From the NCBI GenBank assembly GCA_015520535.1, contig WAPZ01000529.1, positions 1 to 5,162 of the forward strand: 5,162 bases of DNA. The letters run 5' to 3'. Every line of letters begins with the position of its first letter. The stretch's first letter is position 1. Positions 1-5,162 of this stretch are shown piece by piece. Source of the stretch: Candidatus Heimdallarchaeota archaeon (GTDB lineage Archaea > Asgardarchaeota > Heimdallarchaeia > Hodarchaeales > S146-22). The notes beneath the pieces were generated by a model that made no database searches, was not told the origin of the DNA, and saw nothing but the letters and a program-made list of their open reading frames with translations. The position numbers were made by a program, and so were the translations under genes.

Positions 1-680
1 AAAATAATGCTAAAAGGAATGGAAATGAAATTTTCGGTCATTCTTAGATTAGTAGCTGTATCTTCATCGGTATTTGAGCTGGTTGCCAATAATAGCGACT
101 CTGAATCTTCTAGAGCTTTTTCATAGAGGTTTAATGGTAAAATTAGACCATTCAATTCGCGAGAATCGATGATTAAGCTTGACATTCCGACAGAAAATTT
201 GACCCAATAAAAGCCGGCACCCAAAATTAACATGAAAGGTTCGCCGATGGTGACTTCGAATGAGGTCATTGCAACGTCAGTAAGGAAAAAAACTGGATCC
301 ATGGTGATTTCTTGAACCATTTGATTGATATAAAAGCCTTTGAAGGTGCTTCCTAATAACTGTCGCCATGAGGGTATAATAATCAGTTGATCTAAAGAGC
401 CGAATAATTTTATTTTAAGATTTTCCATCTCTTTTCTGATTTCTTCCAGTCGTCGTTCGATTTTTTCTTTGATGGTAGAATAAGAGGCGCCAATCCGGTG
501 TGGAAACCCATAATCACTTTGATAGCGGCGAATGTCACGTAATTCCCACCCACTTAATTCGACTAATTGTTCAAATTGGAAATCTTTACGCTGATAATAA
601 AGATTTAATGCATTCAATAGTTTTCGTTCACGTTCTAACTTCATTATTGCTGCATAAATTTGCTTTTCATCTACTGGCAT
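1..680 (-). CDS. Unrecognised protein, possible MerR-like HTH plus coiled coil (3' end outside window)
   Basis: The frame stays open from an ATG at 680-678 to the left window edge, giving 226 codons with no stop, so the C-terminus is missing. I do not recognise the family. Residues 1-32 are a charged, probably helical lead. Residues 36-62 (FEQLVELSGWELRDIRRY, then YGFP) resemble the MerR/excisionase-type helix-turn-helix pattern in which L..G....LR.Y is followed by G-L/F-P. Residues 69-92 are a Lys/Glu/Arg-rich probable coiled coil. From about 100 the protein becomes hydrophobic and mixed, with a Phe/Met/Gly-rich stretch at 146-171, then an acidic linker around 187-208. It starts 10 bases after the E1-like gene's stop. 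An AAGTGA ribosome site (687-692) overlaps that stop, so the two are probably co-transcribed and translationally coupled. Regulator or adaptor are both possible; the gene itself is well supported, its role is unknown. Confidence 0.8.
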   Translation of the reverse strand, partial: MPVDEKQIYAAIMKLERERKLLNALNLYYQRKDFQFEQLVELSGWELRDIRRYQSDYGFPHRIGASYSTIKEKIERRLEEIRKEMENLKIKLFGSLDQLIIIPSWRQLLGSTFKGFYINQMVQEITMDPVFFLTDVAMTSFEVTIGEPFMLILGAGFYWVKFSVGMSSLIIDSRELNGLILPLNLYEKALEDSESLLLATSSNTDEDTATNLRMTENFISIPFSII

Positions 681-686
681 GGCATT

Positions 687-692
687 TCACTT
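687..692 (-). promoter_or_regulatory. Ribosome binding site overlapping the upstream stop codon
   Basis: On the minus strand AAGTGA lies 6 bases before the ATG at 680 and overlaps the TAA of the E1-like gene (693-691). It is a partial match to the GGTGA-type Shine-Dalgarno. The overlap suggests that ribosomes finishing the E1-like gene re-initiate on the next gene, and it supports 680 as the start. Confidence 0.45.
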
Positions 693-1818
693 AATTTATC
701 GTTTTTTCTATGAGTGGCGACAATTTGTTTAAAAGAAGTCGGACGTCGTCTTTTGTGTTTACACCGCGAATTAACATATTACCACTCCTAAATATAGTGA
801 CTTTGACATTTTCTGGAAACGATATCATCACAGCGGTTTTTCCTAATTTTTTAAACTTGTAATCATTCTTAGTTGTAAGAAGTTCACCAATTTTCTCAAT
901 GTCTATGTTAATGGGGAACTTTTGTCTGACTGCAAAGCTTTGACTCCCACATAACTCGTAAATGTGCTCCGTATCTGAATAAGCGCCTTTTTTATGACTT
1001 ATAGTGGGTAGAAGGCGAGATTTTTGTGTCTCCCTTATATTACACACAGTACAGTTTTCATTTTTAAGAACTGTTATCTTATCAAACGTCATACGTCTAA
1101 GATCAATGAAGAGTAATTTTTGACGTAATAAAGGTTCCTTTCCCAAAAGTATACGTGTTGCCTCCGCTACTTGTAAACTCGCTACTTGGGAGAGAATCGA
1201 CGCATGTACGCCCATGGTCTCACAGGTAGGAAGTTGTGAATCATCAACTTCGCCATAAAGGCATTCTAAACAAGGGTCCTCTTTCTTATAGTTAAACACA
1301 CTCACGTTACCACTCCAACTTAAAGCTCCGCCAAAAATGAGTGGAATCTTATATTTTAAAGAATAGCGATTGAGTGCAGCTCGTGCTTTAAAATTATCCA
1401 ATCCATCAATAATTAAATCAACACCACTTAGCGCGGTTTCGACTGTTTCTAGGCCTATATCTGTAGTGTACGCTTCCACTTTAATGTATGGGTTTAATTT
1501 TTGAAGTTTAGTCGCTGCCACTTCAGCTTTGGGCAAATCAATGTCTTTTTCCTCAAATAATGGAGTTCGATGAAGATTATTCTCCTCAACAACATCTCTA
1601 TCGATTACCCGTATATAACCCACACCAAGTAACGCCAATAACTGGGCACTATAATTACCTAATCCACCGACGCCGACAACCGCAACCTTTCCTTGCTTTA
1701 AACGTAACTGACCCTCTTTTCCTACATCAGTCAGCACAAAATGGCGAGAATATCGTTCTAATTCACGGTCATTTAGACTCATTTCTACCAAAGACATCCC
1801 CTTAAGCAGACTTGTCAA
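691..1818 (-). CDS. E1-like adenylating enzyme (MoeB/ThiF/UbaA family) with extra C-terminal domain
   Basis: This should adenylate the C-terminal glycine of a ubiquitin-fold sulfur carrier or modifier (MoaD, ThiS or SAMP type) using ATP in the cytoplasm. Numbering from the TTG start (375 aa): the N-terminal RYSRH supplies Arg25, equivalent to E. coli MoeB Arg14; the nucleotide loop GVGGLG is at 49-54; acidic Asp73/Asp75 follow in IDRD; NLHR gives Arg84; Lys97 follows; DGLDN gives Asp141. Zinc pairs are C183-x2-C186 and C256-x2-C259. Cys199 in TCETMGV sits where ThiF, Uba4 and haloarchaeal UbaA carry the reactive cysteine. All key residues of the family appear present. Beyond residue 260 there are about 115 extra residues compared with the 249-residue E. 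coli MoeB; this is not a recognisable rhodanese. The TTG start is chosen for its GGAG site; ATG at 1797 or 1782 would still keep RYSRH. The substrate (molybdopterin, thiamine, tRNA thiolation or protein conjugation) cannot be told from sequence. Confidence 0.93.
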   Translation of the reverse strand: MTSLLKGMSLVEMSLNDRELERYSRHFVLTDVGKEGQLRLKQGKVAVVGVGGLGNYSAQLLALLGVGYIRVIDRDVVEENNLHRTPLFEEKDIDLPKAEVAATKLQKLNPYIKVEAYTTDIGLETVETALSGVDLIIDGLDNFKARAALNRYSLKYKIPLIFGGALSWSGNVSVFNYKKEDPCLECLYGEVDDSQLPTCETMGVHASILSQVASLQVAEATRILLGKEPLLRQKLLFIDLRRMTFDKITVLKNENCTVCNIRETQKSRLLPTISHKKGAYSDTEHIYELCGSQSFAVRQKFPINIDIEKIGELLTTKNDYKFKKLGKTAVMISFPENVKVTIFRSGNMLIRGVNTKDDVRLLLNKLSPLIEKTIN

Positions 1819-1822
1819 CGCT

Positions 1823-1829
1823 TCACTCC
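1823..1829 (-). promoter_or_regulatory. Shine-Dalgarno GGAGTGA deciding a TTG start
   Basis: On the minus strand GGAGTGA reads from 1829 to 1823, with 7 bases between its GGAG core and TTG at 1818. The in-frame ATG codons at 1797 and 1782 lie too far from it. This favours the TTG, although the conserved protein core begins only around residue 17 and does not settle the matter. Confidence 0.5.
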
Positions 1830-1961
1830 ATATTACCTAGAAATCGCCACCATTAAAAATGTTTACTGCCGCTTTTTGCAACTCTCCTCCATACTGAGAA
1901 TCATTGGGTTATTAAAAAAACGTATATCAAAAAAAATGCCTTTTTTCTGCTAAATATTACA

Positions 1962-1980
1962 TAATAATCCTACATTATTA
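1962..1980. repeat. Perfect 7-bp inverted repeat, copy 1 of a repeated motif
   Basis: TAATAAT and ATTATTA flank the 5-base centre CCTAC. The left arm is shared with a second palindrome, TATTA-CA-TAATA at 1955-1966, so half-sites alternate. A near-identical element occurs at 2108-2125. It could be a regulator-binding site or a weak transcript hairpin. Its AT-rich arms make chance occurrence possible for one copy, less so for two with similar centres. Confidence 0.6.
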
Positions 1981-2107
1981 CTCATATTATCTCTATAGGA
2001 GTAATTTTCCATTTAACACCTCAAGAGCGTATTCTGAATGCAGAAAATAAAAAAATGCGCACGAAGAGAAAAGAAATTAAAAGAAAAATTCGGGCGGGTA
2101 CATAGAG

Positions 2108-2125
2108 TAATAACCGTCATTATTA
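2108..2125. repeat. Perfect 6-bp inverted repeat before the atpA ribosome site, copy 2
   Basis: TAATAA and TTATTA flank CCGTCA, and a G-T wobble could extend an RNA stem by one pair. Aligned with the copy at 1962-1980 it differs by one missing base and two substitutions, and keeps CC on the left and CA on the right of the centre. It ends 8 bases before the GGTGA ribosome site of atpA, where a bound protein or a transcript hairpin could affect expression. Confidence 0.6.
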
Positions 2126-2133
2126 TCCATTAA

Positions 2134-2138
2134 GGTGA
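2134..2138 (+). promoter_or_regulatory. Shine-Dalgarno GGTGA for atpA
   Basis: GGTGA matches the archaeal 16S rRNA 3' end and lies 8 bases before ATG 2147. It also contains the in-frame GTG at 2135, which would add four residues but would leave the start with no ribosome site of its own. It therefore fixes the atpA start at 2147. Confidence 0.8.
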
Positions 2139-2146
2139 TTTATATT

Positions 2147-3940
2147 ATGGCACAAACTGTTCAAGAACAACAAACTGGAAAAATTGTCCGAATTGCCGGC
2201 CCCGTTGTTGACATCGAAGGTCTCACTAAAGCCAGTCTTTATGAAATTGTTCGAGTAGGTGAAGAACGACTCATCGGTGAAATCATTAGGATCGTGAAAA
2301 AAGGTGGAAAACACATTAGTACCGTCCAAGTTTATGAAGAAACCGCGGGTCTTAAACCGGGAGAATCTGCTATCGCAACTGGACTACCACTTAGCGTAGA
2401 ATGTGGTCCCGGCATTCTCAAACAAATTTTTGACGGTATACAAAGACCGTTACCATTAGTAAAAGACAGTACTGGCGATTTCATTCGTCGTGGTGTCACT
2501 GTCCATCCACTTGACAGAAATAAGAAATATCAATTCACCCCGATGGTAAAAGTTGGTGATACCGTCAGCCCCGGCCAAATCATCGGAAGTGCACCGGAAA
2601 CAGAATTAATCACGCACCACATTTTATTACCACCCAATCTTTTACCCGGAAAGGTAACGTTTGTTGCTGAACCCAATGAATATACCATTACAGAACCGAT
2701 ACTTAAATATAAAGACTCCAGCGGAAGAGAACAAACCGTACTCATGTATCATCCATGGCCCGTCCGTCAACCACGACCAATTCAACAAAAACTCCCAACT
2801 GAAATACCACTTCTAACGGGACAACGAATCTTTGATACCTTCTTTCCCATAGCGAAAGGAGGAACAGCCGCTATTCCTGGGGGCTTCGGAACAGGAAAGA
2901 CGGTTTCCCAGCATCAACTTGCTAAATGGTCTGATGCCGAGATTGTAACGTATGTTGGCTGTGGTGAGCGCGGGAACGAAATGACAGAAGTATTGGAAGA
3001 ATTTCCGCATCTCAAAGATCCAAGAAGTGGGAAATCATTAATGGAGCGAACAGTACTGATTGCAAACACGTCAAATATGCCAGTAGCGGCACGTGAAGCC
3101 TCTATTTACACTGGTATTACAATTGCGGAGTATTATCGTGACCAAGGATATAACGTAGCATTGATGGCAGACTCGACGTCTCGCTGGGCAGAAGCTTTAC
3201 GTGAAATCTCTGGACGATTAGAAGAAATGCCAGGAGAAGAAGGATATCCAGCATATTTGGCATCAAAAATTGCTGAGTTTTATGAACGTGCCGGGCGAGT
3301 TATAACTTTAAGCGGAAAAATAGCTAGTATCACGGCAGTTGGCGCGGTATCTCCACCAGGAGGCGATTTTTCAGAGCCGGTAACTCAAAATACCCTCAGA
3401 ACAGTACGGGTATTTTGGGCACTCAACAAAAAATTAGCCGGTCAGCGGCACTTTCCGGCAATATCATGGCTAGAATCATACTCGCTCTATACTACTACAC
3501 TAGACGATTGGTTCAAAAGAGAAGTTGCTGAGGACTTCCCAAAACTTAGAGAAGAGGCTATGGCACTGTTGCAACGTGAAAAAGAACTTCAAGAGATTGT
3601 TCAACTAGTTGGGCCGGACGCCCTTCCGGAGTCAGAAAAAATTGTTCTTTTAGCCACGCGAAAAATCAGAGAAGATTTTCTGCAACAAAATGCCTTTAGC
3701 GAGGTTGATTCCTACTGCCCCTTAGATCGTCAATATAAAATGTTGAAGGCTATACTTCAATTTTATCATAAGATGCGCGAACTCAACAGCCATGGTGTAC
3801 CTTTAGCAAAGATGGCTGAACATCCCATCGTGGAAGAACTTTCACGTATGAAATTCAGAACGCCAGAAGAGTTTGAAGAGCGATATAAATTAATCCAAGA
3901 CATGCTTAATAAAATGACACCCGACTCTTTTGAAGAATAA
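2147..3940 (+). CDS. atpA: A/V-type ATP synthase catalytic subunit A
   Basis: This is the nucleotide-hydrolysing (or ATP-forming) subunit that alternates with subunit B in the A1/V1 head of the membrane rotary ATPase. The 597 residues match the usual length of about 580-600. In order: the N-terminal beta-barrel (about 10-80, with GKIVRIAGPVV and VQVYEET); the non-homologous bulge domain special to A subunits (about 110-190); the P-loop GGFGTGKT at 245-252 with Lys251 and Thr252; the GCGERGNEM loop with catalytic Glu274; Walker B LMADSTSRWAEALREIS at 339-355; VSPPGGDFSEPVTQNTLR around 401-418; HFPAISWLESYSLY at 435-448; then the helical C-terminal domain. No inactivating change is seen. The P-loop reads GGFGTGKT, where many archaeal A subunits have GPFGSGKT. 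Unusually, no other ATPase subunit gene adjoins it: a divergent E1-like gene lies upstream and a transporter downstream. The start follows the GGTGA site. Confidence 0.98.
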   Translation: MAQTVQEQQTGKIVRIAGPVVDIEGLTKASLYEIVRVGEERLIGEIIRIVKKGGKHISTVQVYEETAGLKPGESAIATGLPLSVECGPGILKQIFDGIQRPLPLVKDSTGDFIRRGVTVHPLDRNKKYQFTPMVKVGDTVSPGQIIGSAPETELITHHILLPPNLLPGKVTFVAEPNEYTITEPILKYKDSSGREQTVLMYHPWPVRQPRPIQQKLPTEIPLLTGQRIFDTFFPIAKGGTAAIPGGFGTGKTVSQHQLAKWSDAEIVTYVGCGERGNEMTEVLEEFPHLKDPRSGKSLMERTVLIANTSNMPVAAREASIYTGITIAEYYRDQGYNVALMADSTSRWAEALREISGRLEEMPGEEGYPAYLASKIAEFYERAGRVITLSGKIASITAVGAVSPPGGDFSEPVTQNTLRTVRVFWALNKKLAGQRHFPAISWLESYSLYTTTLDDWFKREVAEDFPKLREEAMALLQREKELQEIVQLVGPDALPESEKIVLLATRKIREDFLQQNAFSEVDSYCPLDRQYKMLKAILQFYHKMRELNSHGVPLAKMAEHPIVEELSRMKFRTPEEFEERYKLIQDMLNKMTPDSFEE

Positions 3941-3965
3941 TCCTAAAAAACGAAATATTAAGAAT

Positions 3966-3999
3966 TTCTTCTTTTACCTCTCTTTTATTTACATTTTTT
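3966..3999 (+). terminator. T-rich termination region after atpA
   Basis: Starting 26 bases past the atpA stop there is a pyrimidine-rich stretch with several T-runs (TTCTTCTTTT, TCTTTTATTT, and T6 at 3994-3999). Archaeal RNA polymerase stops at such U-tracts without needing a strong hairpin. Only a weak GAAAT/ATTTC pairing (3951-3967) precedes it. If active, atpA is transcribed alone. The following bases to 4111 hold AT-rich TATA-like words (GTTAAATTA near 4014, TATTTTAA at 4071-4078) that could serve the next gene. Confidence 0.4.
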
Positions 4000-4098
4000 C
4001 CTCCAAAATCGCCAGTTAAATTAGTGATTCGTATAGCTCCAGCGTCGTGCCACACGTTAATCTTGGGGACTATTTTAACAGAATTCCATATACAATGT

Positions 4099-4106
4099 CG
4101 AGGGAT
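4099..4106 (+). promoter_or_regulatory. Shine-Dalgarno-like site deciding the transporter's TTG start
   Basis: CGAGGGATCA before TTG 4112 resembles the GGAGGTGATCA complement of archaeal 16S rRNA with one base missing; the GAGGG core ends about 7 bases before the TTG. The first in-frame ATG (4244) would cut into the first membrane helix, so an upstream non-ATG start is needed, and the frame closes at a TAA at 4076-4078. Confidence 0.5.
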
Positions 4107-4111
4107 CATCA

Positions 4112-5162
4112 TTGAGATGGATTAACGAAGCAGAACGATACGCTAGATTGTGGATTTTTGGTAAAGATAACATAAATTCTGCCTTGATATGGCGAACATA
4201 TATTCTGTTGACGTTAGGTAGTTTGAATTTTCTTGCATGGGGAATGGTTGACGGGTTTATTTTCATTTTTTATCTGCAACAGCTCTCGATAAATTACGTA
4301 GCTTTAGGGTTTTCTCTACAAATGTTTATTGTACTAGTATTAGACTTTCCATCAAGTATTTGGGCGGATTCTGGTCATCAATTGACAGCTTACGCCTTAG
4401 CCATGGCATTTTATGGTTTAGCTCTTTTCATTTTTATTGTAAAAATCTCACCTATAACATTTCTTCTTTCAATGGCCTTAATTGGTATGGGACGCTCTCA
4501 AGAAAGTGGCTCGTTAATCGCATGGTATACCAATTATTACAGAACTGTCATGCCGACTTTTACGCTTTACCGGAGGATTCGTGGTCGAATCGGTGCACTG
4601 ATTTTAACGGTCTATATGATTTCAATCGCGATAGGTGGGACGATTGCAGATTTTATATGGATTTATTGGCCTTTTTATCTAGGTATAAGCATTTTTGGTC
4701 TTTGTACCATCATAACAATAGTAATCGCACGCTTAGAAAAATCTAAAAATGATGTTAGAAAAAATCAAAGGTCTTTTAACGGAGAGCTCCCCAAACAATC
4801 CTATATAAGGAAATTATATGAGGTATTTTCCATTTTAGGCAAAAATACGACGCTAATAATCCTTTTTTCAGCGATTATCGTGTTTTCGACTGTTTCGGTG
4901 GTATGGGAACATTTTATCATCCTACCACTCTATCAGCACTTAATTGGATCTTTTTCCCTACTTTCCATAATAATGGCAATTACGACTGCTTTTGGGATAA
5001 TTTCACGGCTATATTCCCACAAAATAAGACCAAACGAGTTAGCTAATAAAACGTTAGCTTTAATATGGTTTGTAGGGCAAGGTCCAGTTGCGTTTGCTGC
5101 GACCTTAGCATTTCTCATTTTACTTCCACAGTTAACCTACAATCAAGCCATAATGACAATAC
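4112..5162 (+). CDS. Major Facilitator Superfamily transporter (3' end outside window)
   Basis: The frame is open for 350 codons from TTG 4112 to the right edge, so perhaps the last quarter is missing. It encodes a polytopic membrane protein. A basic, tryptophan-rich cytoplasmic lead (1-28) is followed by hydrophobic helices at roughly 29-54, 62-80, 91-112, 115-138, 160-180, 184-206, then a charged central loop (about 207-242), then further helices at about 246-265, 270-300 and 316-340. LDFPSSIWADSGHQ at 77-90 is a divergent form of MFS motif A between helices 2 and 3 (usually P-[ST]-G-x-x-A-D-x-x-G-R). ESGSLIAW at 131-138 matches the SGS-x-x-AW pattern in helix 5 of many drug-efflux-like MFS proteins. 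The motif A glycine and basic residues are replaced. The substrate cannot be predicted. Separated from atpA by 171 bases with a T-rich tract, it is probably its own transcription unit. TTG is chosen for its ribosome site and for completing helix 1. Confidence 0.88.
   Translation, partial: MRWINEAERYARLWIFGKDNINSALIWRTYILLTLGSLNFLAWGMVDGFIFIFYLQQLSINYVALGFSLQMFIVLVLDFPSSIWADSGHQLTAYALAMAFYGLALFIFIVKISPITFLLSMALIGMGRSQESGSLIAWYTNYYRTVMPTFTLYRRIRGRIGALILTVYMISIAIGGTIADFIWIYWPFYLGISIFGLCTIITIVIARLEKSKNDVRKNQRSFNGELPKQSYIRKLYEVFSILGKNTTLIILFSAIIVFSTVSVVWEHFIILPLYQHLIGSFSLLSIIMAITTAFGIISRLYSHKIRPNELANKTLALIWFVGQGPVAFAATLAFLILLPQLTYNQAIMTI

Larger units (their letters stand above)
1819..2146. other. 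Divergent intergenic region between the E1-like gene and atpA
   Basis: These 328 bases separate two genes pointing apart, so they should hold both promoters. The region is very AT-rich, with A-runs and T-runs at 1914-1920 and 1930-1946 (the latter an A6-TGCC-T6 hairpin). Candidate archaeal TATA-like stretches for atpA are TAAATATTA at 1951-1959 and AATTAAAAG at 2075-2083 after a purine-rich run. The second would place transcription start near 2100 with a leader of roughly 45 bases. For the E1-like gene, the minus-strand T-run and TTAATAA around 1909-1920 is a candidate. None can be confirmed by eye. Two similar inverted repeats are listed separately. No tRNA, ncRNA or convincing gene was seen here. 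Confidence 0.6.

Noticed and set aside
1560..1805. Plus-strand open frame antisense to the E1-like gene
   Set aside because: It lies wholly opposite the conserved nucleotide-binding core of the E1-like protein and its translation resembles no protein; it is a shadow frame.
1..1818. An Asgard-style ubiquitin cluster (E1, E2, RING, JAMM deubiquitinase)
   Set aside because: Only the E1-like gene is present. The neighbouring protein shows no E2 catalytic cysteine motif, RING cysteine/histidine pattern or JAMM metal-binding motif in the visible part.
1930..1946. A6-TGCC-T6 hairpin as a terminator
   Set aside because: No gene ends nearby on either strand; it is more likely part of the AT-rich promoter region.
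2055..2105. A 16-codon ATG frame coding a very basic peptide (MRTKRKEIKRKIRAGT) in the atpA leader, extendable upstream in frame without an ATG
   Set aside because: It has no ribosome site at a suitable distance, and its composition simply follows the purine-rich DNA. It remains a faint possibility as a leader peptide but is not supported.
2135..2146. GTG at 2135 as an earlier start for atpA
   Set aside because: The GTG is part of the GGTGA ribosome site of the ATG at 2147, and subunit A homologues do not need the four added residues.
4360..4746. 128-residue plus-strand frame inside the transporter region
   Set aside because: It overlaps the longer hydrophobic MFS frame, which has the motifs and membrane helices; this one lacks both.

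Overview
The window looks archaeal. It carries an A/V-type ATP synthase catalytic subunit A. Start sites are preceded by GGTGA or GAGG-like Shine-Dalgarno sequences, two genes appear to start at TTG, and a T-rich tract follows atpA. The DNA is AT-rich by eye. An Asgard-type archaeon would fit, but that is an impression rather than a demonstration, and a bacterium with a V-type ATPase cannot be strictly excluded.

Layout: two genes run leftward and two run rightward from one divergent intergenic region of about 330 bases. Leftward, first comes an E1-like (MoeB/ThiF/UbaA family) adenylating enzyme with an extra C-terminal domain (1818-691). It is followed 10 bases later by an unrecognised protein (680 to beyond position 1) with a possible MerR-like helix-turn-helix and a coiled coil; the second gene is probably translationally coupled to the first. 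Rightward, atpA (2147-3940) stands alone, without the usual ATP synthase partners on either side. After a T-rich 171-base gap comes a multi-membrane-span Major Facilitator Superfamily transporter (4112 to beyond position 5162). Both outer genes are cut by the window edges.

The E1-like enzyme would adenylate the C-terminal glycine of a ubiquitin-fold protein (MoaD, ThiS or SAMP type) for sulfur transfer or protein conjugation; no such partner is visible here. AtpA is the ATP-hydrolysing/synthesising subunit of the rotary ATPase. The four genes do not form an obvious single pathway.

The most unusual non-coding signal is a pair of closely similar inverted repeats (TAATAA, then a 6-7 base CC..CA centre, then TTATTA) in the divergent region, one in the middle and one just before the atpA ribosome binding site. 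No mobile element, CRISPR array, tRNA or rRNA was seen. No clear new multi-gene system is evident. The items most worth checking are the E1 C-terminal domain, the unknown coupled gene, the repeat pair and the solitary atpA.
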